In this document: positions 8,668-16,805 of the stretch, one piece after another
Numbering within the stretch: position 1 is the first letter of the stretch
How the letters are laid out: each line of letters begins with the position of its first letter
Position numbers and translations under genes: made by a program
The notes under the pieces: generated by a model
Told to the model about the DNA's origin: nothing
Database searches by the model: none
What the model saw: only the letters and a program-made list of their open reading frames with translations
Assembly (NCBI RefSeq): GCF_014490035.1
Contig: NZ_CP061008.1
Span: forward strand, 558,001 to 622,000
Direction of reading: 5' to 3'
From: Achromobacter xylosoxidans
GTDB lineage: Bacteria > Pseudomonadota > Gammaproteobacteria > Burkholderiales > Burkholderiaceae_B
DNA length: 64,000 nucleotides

Positions 8668-8693
8668 GGGGAGCGGCCGCAGGCCGGCTCCCC
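8668..8693. terminator. Hairpin between convergent slt-like and hemL genes
   Basis: GGGGAGC pairs with GCTCCCC, and GGCC pairs with GGCC inside, around a GCA loop. It lies in the 34-base gap between two convergent stop codons, so it can serve both. No T-tract follows. Confidence 0.5.
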
Positions 8694-8700
8694 GGCGTCG

Positions 8701-9978
8701 TTACATGGACGCGAAGACCTTTTCGGCGATGTCCAGGGTGGACTTGATCACCGCGTCATCGTGCGTGGCCGAGACGAAGCCCGCTTCGAAGGCGGACGGC
8801 GCGAAATGCACGCCGTGGTCCAGCATGGCGTGGAAAAAACGATTGAACGCCGCGGTGTCGCAGGCCGAGACTTCAGCGAACGAGGTCGGGATCTTATCGC
8901 TGAAGTAGATGCCGAACATGCCGCCCACCGAGTCGGCCGAGAAGGCCAGGCCGGCGGCGCGGGCGCGTTCCTGCAGGCCCTGGGCGAGCTTGGCGGTCTG
9001 GGCTGCGAGCTTGTCGTAGAAGCCCGGAGCGGCGATCAGGCGCATCGTGGCCAGGCCCGCGGCCACGGCCACCGGGTTGCCCGACAGCGTGCCGGCCTGG
9101 TAGACGCCGCCCAGCGGGGCGATGTTCTTCATGATCTCGGCGCTGCCGCCGAAGGCGCCCACCGGCATGCCGCCGCCGATCACCTTGGCCAGCGTGGTGA
9201 TGTCGGGCTTGACGCCGGTAAGCCCCTGCACGCCTTGCGGGCCGACGCGGAAGCCGGTCATGACTTCGTCGAAGATCAGCAGCGCGCCGTGCTGCGTGCA
9301 GACTTCGCGCAGGCCTTCCAGGAAGCCCGGGGCCGGCTTGATCAGGTTCATGTTGCCGGCGACCGGCTCGACGATGATGCAGGCGATGTCGGCGCCATGC
9401 TGGGCGAAAGCCTCGCGCACGGCGTCCAGGTTGTTGTATTCCAGGGTCAGCGTGTGCGAGACGAATTCCGGCGGCACGCCGGCCGAGCTGGGGTTGCCGA
9501 AGGTCAGCAGGCCGGAGCCGGCCTTGACCAGCAGGCTGTCCGAATGGCCGTGGTAGCAGCCTTCGAATTTCACGATCTTGGCGCGGCCGGTGGCGCCGCG
9601 GGCCAGGCGGATGGCCGTCATGGTCGCTTCCGTGCCCGAGCTGACCAGGCGCACCTGCTCCAGCGAAGGCAGGCGCGAGATCAGCACTTCGGCCAGCTCG
9701 ATTTCCGCTTCGGTGGGGGCGCCGAAGGACAGGCCGTTGACTGCGGCTTCCTGCACCGCGCGCACTACTTCAGGATGCGAGTGGCCGAGGATGGCGGGGC
9801 CCCAGGAACCGACGTAGTCGATGTACTGCTTGTCTTCCGCGTCCCACACATACGGGCCTTGCGCGCGCTTGATGAAGCGCGGCGTGCCGCCCACGGAGCG
9901 GAAGGCGCGCACGGGCGAGTTGACGCCGCCGGGGATGCTGCGGCAGGCGCGTTCGAAAAGCTGGGCGTTACTGGACAT
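8701..9978 (-). CDS. hemL: Glutamate-1-semialdehyde 2,1-aminomutase
   Basis: 425 residues from the ATG at 9978 ([20 protein letters not shown]), the canonical start; a longer frame to 10026 overlaps thiE and is not needed. This PLP enzyme converts glutamate-1-semialdehyde to 5-aminolevulinate, the first committed tetrapyrrole precursor in the C5 pathway. Visible signatures: [26 protein letters not shown] and the PLP lysine Lys265 in [10 protein letters not shown], exactly at the family position. It lies 5 bases after thiE and is likely co-transcribed with thiD-like and thiE. Confidence 0.97.
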   Translation of the reverse strand: MSSNAQLFERACRSIPGGVNSPVRAFRSVGGTPRFIKRAQGPYVWDAEDKQYIDYVGSWGPAILGHSHPEVVRAVQEAAVNGLSFGAPTEAEIELAEVLISRLPSLEQVRLVSSGTEATMTAIRLARGATGRAKIVKFEGCYHGHSDSLLVKAGSGLLTFGNPSSAGVPPEFVSHTLTLEYNNLDAVREAFAQHGADIACIIVEPVAGNMNLIKPAPGFLEGLREVCTQHGALLIFDEVMTGFRVGPQGVQGLTGVKPDITTLAKVIGGGMPVGAFGGSAEIMKNIAPLGGVYQAGTLSGNPVAVAAGLATMRLIAAPGFYDKLAAQTAKLAQGLQERARAAGLAFSADSVGGMFGIYFSDKIPTSFAEVSACDTAAFNRFFHAMLDHGVHFAPSAFEAGFVSATHDDAVIKSTLDIAEKVFASM

Positions 9979-9983
9979 GGCGT

Positions 9984-10649
9984 TCAAGGCTTGCGGTTGG
10001 GGTTGTCGGAGTAAGGCGCGGAGCATGCGGCCGCGGCGGCGCGGATGCTGGGCGCCTCGAATAGCGCGGTGATGACGGCGATGGAGTCGGCCCCGGCCTG
10101 CGCCACCAGCGGCGCGTTGTCGGGCGTGATGCCGCCGATGGCGACGACCGCGGGCCGGGGCGCATCGCAGTTGTCCGTCAGGCGGCGCGCTTCGGTCAGG
10201 ACCGAAAGCGGCGCGCGCACGGTATCGGGTTTGACGGTGGAGGCAAACATGGCGCCGAAGGCGATGTAGTCGGCGCCCGCGGCCAGCAGTTCCCGCGCGC
10301 GGCCCAGGTCGTCGTAGCTGGAGCCGCCCAGGATCAGGTCGGGGCCGGCCTCGGCGCGGATGCGCGCCAGGCTTTCGTCCTCGCGGCCGACGTGCGCGCC
10401 GTCGGCGCCCACTTCCAGCGCCAGGCGCCAGTCGTCATTGATCAGGAAGACCACGCCCAGTTCGCGGCACAGCGGCGCCAGCGCGCGGGCCTGGGCGGCG
10501 CGCACGGCGTCGGGCACGTTCTTGCGGCGCAGCTGCAGCGAGCGCATGCCGCCCGCGGCGGCCTGGCGCACCGCCAGCAGCAGGCGCTCGGTATCGTCCC
10601 ATTCGGGGGTGACGCCATAGAGGCCAGTGGGGAAGCGCAGCGCTTTCAT
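9984..10649 (-). CDS. thiE: Thiamine-phosphate synthase
   Basis: 221 residues; ATG at 10647-10649 overlaps the stop of the thiD-like gene as ATGA. It is a TIM-barrel that joins HMP-PP and thiazole phosphate to give thiamine phosphate. Visible features: LQLRRKN (family QLREK), [24 protein letters not shown] (family IINDRxxLAxxxxADGVHxGxED), and GGITPDN near the end. The diphosphate-binding region reads [10 protein letters not shown] where many homologues have GPxFxTxTK, a modest deviation. Its place between a ThiD-like kinase and hemL fits a thiamine salvage block. Confidence 0.88.
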   Translation of the reverse strand: MKALRFPTGLYGVTPEWDDTERLLLAVRQAAAGGMRSLQLRRKNVPDAVRAAQARALAPLCRELGVVFLINDDWRLALEVGADGAHVGREDESLARIRAEAGPDLILGGSSYDDLGRARELLAAGADYIAFGAMFASTVKPDTVRAPLSVLTEARRLTDNCDAPRPAVVAIGGITPDNAPLVAQAGADSIAVITALFEAPSIRAAAAACSAPYSDNPNRKP

Positions 10650-11455
10650 TGGGAGGGAATCCGGTTGGGAATGCGCCGGCCCATGCCCGGCAGGAAGCTG
10701 GCGGCGACTGCCGCGTCGGCGTGCGCCAGTCCCTGGCGCACGGCTTCCGGCATTTCCAGGCCGCGAGCCAGCATGGCCGCAATGGCAGCGGCGGCCACGC
10801 CGCCGGCGTCGCCGTTGCGGTCCGGGGGCGCATGCCATGGCAGGATGGAGGTCTGGCCGTTGGGTCCCAGCAGCATGTTGGCGTAGTGGCCGGGCCGCTG
10901 CGGGCTGCCCAGGACCAGGACCCATTCCGCGCCCGCCGCCAGCAGGGCATGCATGGGCGTCGGTGCGTCCCCGATATCAATGTCACCGTCGGCGTGCCAC
11001 TGCGCCAGGCGCAGGTGCTCGATGATCAGCAGGTCCGTCTGCGGCAGCACCAGCTCCAGGGTGGCGGCCAGCAGGTCGTCGGCATCGTCCTCGTCGGCGG
11101 CGTCGGCCGGCGGCTGGGCGCGCTGGCCCAGATGCAGGACCAGCGGCACCTGGCTGTAATCGGCGGCGATCTGCGCCGCGACGCTGGCGGTTTCGGCGGT
11201 GTATAGTCCGCCCACCTTGATGGCCTGCACGGACATGTCTTCGAGCAGGCAGCGAGCCTGGTCGTCCAGCAGGTCAGGCGTAACGGGATGGATTTCTTCG
11301 ATGCCGGCGGTATCCCGCACGGTCAGCGCGGTCACGGCCGCCAGACCATGGCAACCCAGGCTGGCGCAAGTGACGGCGTCTGCCGGCAAGCCGTCGGAGC
11401 CCGAGGGATCGAGCGGACCGAAGACCAAAACGAGAGGGGGAGTAACGGGGGCCAC
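10646..11455 (-). CDS. ThiD-like phosphomethylpyrimidine kinase homologue, active site diverged
   Basis: 269 residues with the ribokinase-like fold of ThiD: an N-terminal DPSGSDGLPADAVTCASLG matching the DPSGGAGIQADLKT region, then VTALTVRDTAG, then IKVGGLY. The GTGC motif that carries the catalytic Cys/anion hole of ThiD is absent; the aligned segment reads NGDAGGVAAAAIAAM. This could be a specialised paralogue or a non-catalytic protein, with a canonical ThiD elsewhere. It overlaps thiE by 4 bases (ATGA), so the two are co-translated. Fold assignment is firm, activity is not. Confidence 0.78.
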   Translation of the reverse strand: MAPVTPPLVLVFGPLDPSGSDGLPADAVTCASLGCHGLAAVTALTVRDTAGIEEIHPVTPDLLDDQARCLLEDMSVQAIKVGGLYTAETASVAAQIAADYSQVPLVLHLGQRAQPPADAADEDDADDLLAATLELVLPQTDLLIIEHLRLAQWHADGDIDIGDAPTPMHALLAAGAEWVLVLGSPQRPGHYANMLLGPNGQTSILPWHAPPDRNGDAGGVAAAAIAAMLARGLEMPEAVRQGLAHADAAVAASFLPGMGRRIPNRIPSQ

Positions 11456-11610
11456 TTGGACAGCGTTAGAGTGGAGGGGCGCCCGGACTCATTTGCGGTG
11501 AATCAGGGGAACCCCTATTGGGTTTCGGTAAGATTGTCCCCATTCTAATGGAAGCCCCTTACCTTTGCCCTGATGCCGGGCAAGGGCCTGGATTGATGTA
11601 AGAGAGAACT

Positions 11611-11775
11611 ATGCGTACTTGGATGTGTTTGATTTGCGGCTGGGTCTATGACGAAGAGGCCGGCCTGCCCGACGAAGGCATTGCGCCCGGCACCCGCTGG
11701 GAAGACGTGCCCCCAAACTGGGTCTGTCCTGAATGCGGCGCCCGCAAAGAGGACTTCGAATTGATGGAAATCTGA
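11611..11775 (+). CDS. Rubredoxin
   Basis: A 54-residue protein. The start is ATG at 11611 behind AGAGAG and the stop is TGA at 11773-11775. It has the complete rubredoxin iron site: MCLICGW (Cys6, Cys9) and VCPECGA (Cys39, Cys42), with the family core GWVYDEEAG, the GIAPGTRWEDVP turn, and Trp at the conserved position before VCP. It is a one-electron carrier with a single Fe(Cys)4 centre, soluble in the cytoplasm. The length is typical (about 53-55). It is divergent from the ThiD-like gene. The redox partner is not evident here. Confidence 0.96.
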   Translation: MRTWMCLICGWVYDEEAGLPDEGIAPGTRWEDVPPNWVCPECGARKEDFELMEI

Positions 11776-11811
11776 GGCCACAGCGCCGACATATTCCGCC
11801 AAGGCTCGTAA

Positions 11812-11830
11812 GATGGGGCTACGCCCCATC
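11812..11830. terminator. Hairpin after rubredoxin
   Basis: GATGGGGC-TAC-GCCCCATC is a perfect 8-bp stem with a 3-base loop, 36 bases past the rubredoxin stop and 98 bases before the next start. It lacks a T-tract, so it is a candidate terminator or RNA-stabilising stem. Confidence 0.45.
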
Positions 11831-11928
11831 CTTCGCAACCGTGGGCCGGACCTGCCGCCAGGCATGATGATTGCTGGGTACGCGCGGCCTCCCCACGGTT
11901 CTTTCAGATTACCCATGTAGGGGTTGCC

Positions 11929-12516
11929 ATGACGGAAAAACATCACGAAGACGCCGCGACGCAGGCAGCCAATTTCGCCAACCAATTCCTGATCGCCATG
12001 CCCGGCATGGTTGAAGGCAGCCTGGCGGGTTCGGTCATCTATGTCTGCGAACATACTGAACGTGGCGCGCTGGGCCTGGTCATCAACCGGCCCACCGACC
12101 TGACGCTGGGCACCCTGTTCGAGCGCATCGACCTGACGCTCGAAATCGGTCCCGTGAAGGACACCCTGGTCTTCTTTGGCGGTCCGGTGCAGACCGACCG
12201 CGGTTTCGTGCTGCATGCGCCGGCCGGCGACTACAGCTCCAGCATCAAGCTGGGCGACATGGCGCTGACCACCTCGCGCGACGTGCTGCAGGCCGTGGCC
12301 GACGGCAAGGGGCCGGCCCGCATGCTGGTCACGCTGGGCTACGCCGGCTGGGGCGCGGGCCAGCTCGAAAGCGAGATGGCGCAGAACGCCTGGCTCAGCG
12401 TGGGCGCCGACGATAACATCATTTTCGACGTGCCCCCCGAGGAACGCTATCCGGCCGCGCTGAAGCTGCTGGGCATCGATCCGGTGATGCTGGCGGGCGA
12501 TGCCGGACATGCCTGA
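11929..12516 (+). CDS. YqgE/AlgH family protein
   Basis: 195 residues, YqgE/AlgH (DUF179) fold. Family signatures are FLIAMPGM near residue 20, GALGLVINRPTD, the FFGGPVQTDRGFVLH strand-turn, and the C-terminal GYAGWGAGQLESEMAQNAWL. The biochemical function is not established; in pseudomonads AlgH influences alginate regulation. It sits directly ahead of ruvX with a 17-base overlap, an arrangement seen across proteobacteria and a useful confirmation of both calls. Confidence 0.93.
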   Translation: MTEKHHEDAATQAANFANQFLIAMPGMVEGSLAGSVIYVCEHTERGALGLVINRPTDLTLGTLFERIDLTLEIGPVKDTLVFFGGPVQTDRGFVLHAPAGDYSSSIKLGDMALTTSRDVLQAVADGKGPARMLVTLGYAGWGAGQLESEMAQNAWLSVGADDNIIFDVPPEERYPAALKLLGIDPVMLAGDAGHA

Positions 12517-12910
12517 AGAGACCCTGCTTGCCTTCGATTTTGGCGAGAAGAAGATCGGCATCGCCATCGGCAATACGCTGACGCGCCAGGCGCGTCCGCT
12601 GGAAATCATCTTCAGCGAAGTCCGCGAGGCGCGCTTCGGCCGCATCGCGGCGCTGCTGCAGGAGTGGCAGCCCCACCGCGTCGTGGTGGGGCTGGCGCTG
12701 GACGCCGACGGCGGCGAACAGCCCGCCACCGCGCGCTGCCGCCGCTTCGCCAACCAACTGCACGGCCGCTTCGGCCTGGCCGTCGAACTGGTCGACGAAC
12801 GCGGCTCCAGCATGGAGGCGCAGCGCCTGCTCGGCACCCATGCCGCCGACGACGCGATGGCGGCTGCCGTTATCCTGCAACGATACCTGGACACTCTGCC
12901 TGCGTCCTGA
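12500..12910 (+). CDS. ruvX: Putative pre-16S rRNA nuclease / Holliday junction resolvase-like protein
   Basis: 136 residues, RuvX/YqgF RNase H-like fold. The first catalytic Asp lies in LAFDFGEKKIGIA, the second acidic cluster in VVVGLALDADG, the ELVDERGSSMEA motif follows, and the last acidic residues are in HAADDAMAAAVIL. YqgF proteins help finish the 5' end of 16S rRNA; resolvase activity is reported for some homologues. ATG at 12500 or 12509 could start it. It is translationally coupled to the YqgE gene and precedes the pyr genes. Confidence 0.93.
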   Translation: MPDMPEETLLAFDFGEKKIGIAIGNTLTRQARPLEIIFSEVREARFGRIAALLQEWQPHRVVVGLALDADGGEQPATARCRRFANQLHGRFGLAVELVDERGSSMEAQRLLGTHAADDAMAAAVILQRYLDTLPAS

Positions 12911-12931
12911 GGCGCGCGGTCCGGACTGCCT

Positions 12932-13864
12932 ATGCTCAATCCGCAACTCGATCGCCGCGGCGAACTGATACACCTGTTGACCACCGAAGGGCTGCCCCGC
13001 CGGCATGTCGAACGGCTGCTGGACGCGGCGCGCGCCTGGGCGGCGCGCGGCGATGCCGCGGGGGCGGCGCCGGCCTGCCCATCGCCCGCGATGCCGGTAT
13101 TCCTGTGCCTGCCCGACGAGTCCGCGCAGGACCGCGACGCCTACACCGCCGCTGCGCAGCGCTTGTCGCTGTCTGCGGTGGCCCTGGATCCGCAGGCCGG
13201 CGACGCGCTGGCCGCAACCGTCGCGCGCTTGGCCCCGGGCCTGCTGGTGCTGCGCCATGGCGCCAGCGGCGCGGCGCATTGCGCGGCCGCGCACGCGGCG
13301 CCAGGCCTGCGCATCCTTAACGCGGGCGACGGCAGCCACGCCGATCCCTTGCCCGCGCTGGCGCTGGTGCAAGCCATGCTCGACGCGCGGCAGGACCTGA
13401 CCAATCTGGCCGTGACGCTGGTGGGCGACATCCGCCACTCGCGCGTGGCGCGTTCCGTCATCCATGCCATGACCACGCTGGGCGTGCCCGAAGTCCGCGC
13501 CGCCGCGCCGCGCACCCTGTTGCCTGACGGACTGCCGCAGCTCGGCGTGCGCGCCTGCGCCACGCTGCGCGAAGGCTTGCAGGATGCGGACGTGGTCATC
13601 GCGCTGCCCTTGCATGTGGAAGGGATCAGCGGCGCGCAACTGCCTTCCGCCCGCGAATACGCGCAGGCCTACGGCCTGACGCCGGAGGCCCTGGCCGCGG
13701 CCCGCACCGATGCTCTGTTGCTGCCGGCGGGCGCGCTGACGCCCGGCATCGAGGTCGACGGCGATGTGTCGGCCAGCCTGGCGCCCATCGAGGCGCGGCT
13801 GGCGGATATCGAACAGCATTTGCGCCTGGCCGCCATGGAATTGCTGACCGGAGACGCATCGTGA
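12932..13864 (+). CDS. Aspartate carbamoyltransferase homologue, catalytic residues lost
   Basis: 310 residues that align end to end with betaproteobacterial PyrB: the shared N-terminus MLNPQL, ELIHLL and TEGLPRR, then RHGASGAAH, NAGDG, LVGDIRHSRVARS and TTLGVPEVR. However, the carbamoyl-phosphate motif STRTR is replaced by DESAQDR, the lysine loop (SSTSKGES) is deleted, HPTQ is replaced by ADPLP, the substrate arginine region MLRLQxER reads ALPLHVEG, and HPGPxNRG reads LPAGALTPG. The fold therefore persists without the active site. It overlaps the pyrC-like gene (GTGA). It may be a structural partner, or an evolving pseudoenzyme; an active PyrB would have to be elsewhere. Confidence 0.82.
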   Translation: MLNPQLDRRGELIHLLTTEGLPRRHVERLLDAARAWAARGDAAGAAPACPSPAMPVFLCLPDESAQDRDAYTAAAQRLSLSAVALDPQAGDALAATVARLAPGLLVLRHGASGAAHCAAAHAAPGLRILNAGDGSHADPLPALALVQAMLDARQDLTNLAVTLVGDIRHSRVARSVIHAMTTLGVPEVRAAAPRTLLPDGLPQLGVRACATLREGLQDADVVIALPLHVEGISGAQLPSAREYAQAYGLTPEALAAARTDALLLPAGALTPGIEVDGDVSASLAPIEARLADIEQHLRLAAMELLTGDAS

Positions 13865-15150
13865 GGCTGCATATCGCCAATGGCCGGCTGATCGATCCCG
13901 CCAATGCGGTGGACGGACGGCACGATCTCTACATCGCCGACGGCCACGTCGTCGCCGTGGGCCGCGCGCCCGACGGTTTTCAAGCGGATCGCTCCCTGGA
14001 CGCAAGCGGGCTGGCGGTGCTGCCGGGCCTGATCGATCTGTCCGCGCGCGTTACGCAACCGGGCGCGGCGGCCTTCGCCGCCGCCGAACTGCGCGCGGCG
14101 CTTGCTGGCGGCGTCACCCGGCTGGTGCTGCCGCCGGATCCCGGCGCGCCGCTGGACGAGCCCGGCAAGGCCGAGGCCCTGATGCGCCACGCCGAGGCCG
14201 GGCAATGCCGGGTCCATCCGTTGGGCGCGATGACGGTGGGACTGGCCGGCGAAACGCTGGCCGAGATGGGCCTGCTGGCGCAGGCCGGCTGCCTGGCCTA
14301 TACGCAGGGCGAGCAGGGCATCGCCGATACGCGCGTGCTGTGGGGCGCGATGCGCTATGCCGGCGGCATGGGCCTGGCGCTGTGGCTGCGTCCGCAGGAT
14401 CCGTGGCTCGCGCGCGGCGCCGTGGCTGCAAGCGGCGCCTACGCCGAGCGCCTGGGCCTCGAAGGGCTGCCGCCGCAGGCGGAAACCGTGGCGCTGCACA
14501 CCATTTTCGAATTGCAGCGCGTCACCGGCGCGCGCGTGCACCTGACGCGGCTGTCCTCGGCCGCCGGACTGGAACTGCTGCGCGCCGCCCGGCGCGAGGG
14601 CTTGCCGGTCACGGCCGATGTGTCCGTCCACAACCTGCACCTGACCGACGTCGACATCGGCTTCTTCAACACGGACTTCCGCCTGAACCCGCCGCTGCGC
14701 GGCCAGCGCGACCGCGACGCGATCCTGGCCGCATTGGCCGACGGCACGGTCGATGCGCTGTGCTCCGATCACAATCCGATCGACGACGCCGCCAAAGCCG
14801 TGCCGTTCCCCTTGGCCGAGCCCGGCGCTACCGGGCTGGAGCTGCTGCTGTCCCTGGCCCTGAAGTGGGCGCGCGATCACCGCCGGCCCCTGGCCGAAGC
14901 GCTGGCGCGCGTCACTTGCGGCCCCGCCGCGGTGCTGGCCAGCGTTGCGCCACTGGCCGCAGCCGCGGGCCATCTGGGCGTGGGAGCGCCAGCAGACCTG
15001 TGCCTGGCCGACCTGGAAGCCGAATGGCTGGTGATGCCCGGCGCGCTGCAAAGCCGCAGCGGCCATACCCCGTTCGCGGGTATGATGCTGCCCGGCCGCG
15101 TCCGCGCCACCGTGGTAGGTGGCAGCCTGGCCTGGGAGACTCCGGTTTGA
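13861..15150 (+). CDS. Dihydroorotase-like protein (PyrC' type, metal ligands absent)
   Basis: 429 residues from GTG at 13861, overlapping the previous stop by four bases. It has the amidohydrolase TIM-barrel of class-I dihydroorotase: GLAVLPGLIDL, then VTADVSVHNLHLTD, DVDIGFFNTDFRLNPPLRG and CSDHNPIDDAAK. The HxH zinc motif that should follow PGLIDL is SAR here (residues about 61-63), so hydrolysis is unlikely. Non-catalytic PyrC' proteins are known in pseudomonads, where they hold PyrB in a dodecamer. Here the adjacent PyrB homologue is itself degenerate, which removes the usual explanation. Confidence 0.85.
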   Translation: MRLHIANGRLIDPANAVDGRHDLYIADGHVVAVGRAPDGFQADRSLDASGLAVLPGLIDLSARVTQPGAAAFAAAELRAALAGGVTRLVLPPDPGAPLDEPGKAEALMRHAEAGQCRVHPLGAMTVGLAGETLAEMGLLAQAGCLAYTQGEQGIADTRVLWGAMRYAGGMGLALWLRPQDPWLARGAVAASGAYAERLGLEGLPPQAETVALHTIFELQRVTGARVHLTRLSSAAGLELLRAARREGLPVTADVSVHNLHLTDVDIGFFNTDFRLNPPLRGQRDRDAILAALADGTVDALCSDHNPIDDAAKAVPFPLAEPGATGLELLLSLALKWARDHRRPLAEALARVTCGPAAVLASVAPLAAAAGHLGVGAPADLCLADLEAEWLVMPGALQSRSGHTPFAGMMLPGRVRATVVGGSLAWETPV

Positions 15151-15887
15151 AGCTGCTGCGCTTTGTTCTTAGGCTGTTCCTCGTGGTGCCCTGGATTCTC
15201 TTCGGCCTCTTGTGCGTGGGCCTGGTGTATCCCGTGATCGGCCCCAAAGCACGGGCCTGGCTGAATCGCCGCTGGTCGCGCTGCCTGATGGCCTTCTGTG
15301 GTCTGCGGGTCGTCCTCAAGGGCGAGCCGCGCCTGACCGGTCCGGTGCTGCTGGTGGCCAATCACGTGTCCTGGATCGACATCTTCGTGTTGAATTCGGC
15401 GCGCGCCACCTCCTTCGTCGCCAAGAGCGAAATCCGCAGCTGGCCGATCATCGGTTGGCTGGTGGCCGGCGCCGGCACGCTCTTCATCGAACGCGGCCAG
15501 CGGCATGCGGTGCACGCCATGGGTGAATCCATGCATGCCCGCTTCAAGCAGGGCGATGCGGTGGGATTGTTTCCCGAAGGCACGACCAGCGAGGGCTTCG
15601 AGCTATTGCCCTTCCATGCCAGCCTGTTCGAACCGGCACGTTCGGCCGCCGTCGAGATCCAACCGGTGGCCTTGCGCTTCCTGCAGCACGGCAAGCGCAG
15701 CGGCTATGCGGCGTTCGTGGGAGAGGAGTCCTTGGTCGCGAATCTCTGGCGGGTGCTGGGCGTGACGGGCTTGGCCGTCGAAGTGGTGTTCCTGCCGCCG
15801 TTGGCGGCGCGACACCCGGACGGGAGCCTGCCTACGCGGCTGGAGCTTTCGCATCAGGCCCGGGATGCGATTTTGAGTGTGCTGTAG
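15147..15887 (+). CDS. 1-acyl-sn-glycerol-3-phosphate acyltransferase
   Basis: 246 residues from TTG at 15147, which overlaps the pyrC-like stop as TTGA; no ATG lies before the first membrane segment. Residues about 5-30 form a transmembrane helix. The PlsC catalytic motif NHVSWID gives His73 and Asp78, followed by FVAKSEI, FIERGQR and the substrate-binding FPEGTTSEG. It acylates lysophosphatidate (or a related lysolipid) at the inner membrane. Coupling to the pyr-like genes is a conserved neighbourhood in Burkholderiales to my knowledge. The following 900 bases hold no gene. Confidence 0.92.
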   Translation: MKLLRFVLRLFLVVPWILFGLLCVGLVYPVIGPKARAWLNRRWSRCLMAFCGLRVVLKGEPRLTGPVLLVANHVSWIDIFVLNSARATSFVAKSEIRSWPIIGWLVAGAGTLFIERGQRHAVHAMGESMHARFKQGDAVGLFPEGTTSEGFELLPFHASLFEPARSAAVEIQPVALRFLQHGKRSGYAAFVGEESLVANLWRVLGVTGLAVEVVFLPPLAARHPDGSLPTRLELSHQARDAILSVL

Positions 15888-15922
15888 CTAAGGCTAGAGC
15901 GCTTCGTAGGTCGTCCGTCGTC

Positions 15923-16066
15923 GCGGGCGGCGTGGCGGCTCGCGCCCACGATTGCGGTCCGGAGCGTTCGCTCCGGACTGCCCCGTCGTCATCTTCGTCC
16001 AGGCCTTCGGCCTTCCCTTCAGATTCCCTCGGGCGCATCGAGGTTGCGAGCCGCCACGCCGCCCGC
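15923..16066. repeat. Left arm of element A: 102-bp core in a 21-bp perfect inverted repeat
   Basis: The outer 21 bases at 15923-15943 pair perfectly with 16046-16066 (GC-rich stem centred on GTGGCGG). The core includes the small hairpin GTCCGGAGC-GTTC-GCTCCGGAC (15957-15978). The core is almost identical to the reverse complement of 16570-16671, but the outer stem sequence differs from that copy while remaining self-complementary. Confidence 0.8.
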
Positions 16067-16442
16067 GCCGACGGACTACGTGCGTCTTGGCTTGTTGCGC
16101 CGCTAGAGCAGTGGTTGGGGGCGTGTCTTGCGGGGCCCGCCCCAGGCCGGCCGCGCGGGCGGCCTTTTGGGGCTTACGCGGTGTCTTGCGTCGCGTGATG
16201 ACGCTGCGCGCAGGTGGTTGGTGAATTGTGGTGCGTAGGGCGCCGAAGTGCGTCGGTAGGCCAACAATCGTCATTTCAACCCCAGTGCCGGATGGGTGGC
16301 GCGCGTGACGGTCGGCATGCGCAAGCGGTTCGCCATCGCGCGCCACCCATCACCGCCCATCCCCCATGAGCTGGCGACCATTAGTCAACGGCTCACCGCA
16401 TTCGCGCAAGCGAACACAATTGAAATTCAAGGAATCACGTAT

Positions 16443-16476
16443 GTCATTCTCGGCCGCCCGCGCGGCCGAGAATGAC
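16443..16476. repeat. 15-bp perfect stem-loop inside element A
   Basis: GTCATTCTCGGCCGC pairs with its reverse complement around a CCGC loop. Copy B (29466-29499) has GCCATT where this has GTCATT and AATGGC where this has AATGAC, so both sides of one base pair changed together. Confidence 0.85.
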
Positions 16477-16553
16477 GGGCAGCTCAGGATTCGTCCCCGA
16501 CCACGGCTCCAGCGCTGCACCAAACCAAGATTCAAGTAGCCCGTCGGTGCGGT

Positions 16554-16687
16554 CGCCTGAGTGGCGGGCAACCTCGATGCGCCCGAGGGAATCTGAAGGG
16601 AAGGCCGCAGGCCTGGACGAAGATGACGACGGGGCAGTCCGGAGCGAAGGCTCCGGACCGCAATCGTGGGCGCCCGCCACTCAGGCG
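16554..16687. repeat. Right arm of element A: 102-bp core in a 16-bp inverted repeat
   Basis: CGCCTGAGTGGCGGGC (16554-16569) pairs with GCCCGCCACTCAGGCG (16672-16687). It encloses the core with the hairpin GTCCGGAGC-GAAG-GCTCCGGAC. The orientation is opposite to the left arm and the same as the copy at 29577-29710. Confidence 0.8.
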
Positions 16688-16701
16688 TCCGCGCCGACGG
16701 G

Positions 16702-16795
16702 CGGCCTACGAAGCATCCCGTGTGACTGGGAACGGCCTACGAAGCATCCAGTGCGACTGAGAACCGCCTACGGAAGCATCCAGTGCGACCGAGAA
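16702..16795. repeat. Three tandem ~31-bp units at the right end of element A
   Basis: Units start at 16702, 16733 and 16764 (31, 31 and 32 bp). Each opens with CGGCCTACGAAGCAT or a close variant and continues CC(A/C)GTG(C/T)GACTG-GAA. The first 13 bases are the element's terminal motif, so its end has been tandemly copied. Confidence 0.8.
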
Positions 16796-16805
16796 AGCCT
16801 CAAAC

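Larger units (their letters stand above)
15901..16714. repeat. Composite palindromic intergenic element, copy A
   Basis: A gene-free 814-bp element bounded by the 10-bp perfect inverted repeat GCTTCGTAGG and CCTACGAAGC. Each end carries one copy of a ~102-bp core in opposite orientation (15944-16045 and 16570-16671), each core enclosed by its own inverted repeat. The middle (16120 onward) is shared with copy B at 29127-29738 in direct orientation. It also holds a 15-bp inverted repeat GATGGGTGGCGCGCG (16291-16305 with 16337-16351) and a long hairpin at 16443-16476. There is no transposase and no convincing reading frame. Confidence 0.85.

Noticed and set aside
11456..11610. TPP riboswitch ahead of the ThiD-like gene or rubredoxin
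   Set aside because: No THI-box-like CTGAGA/ACCTGA pairing could be found in either orientation.
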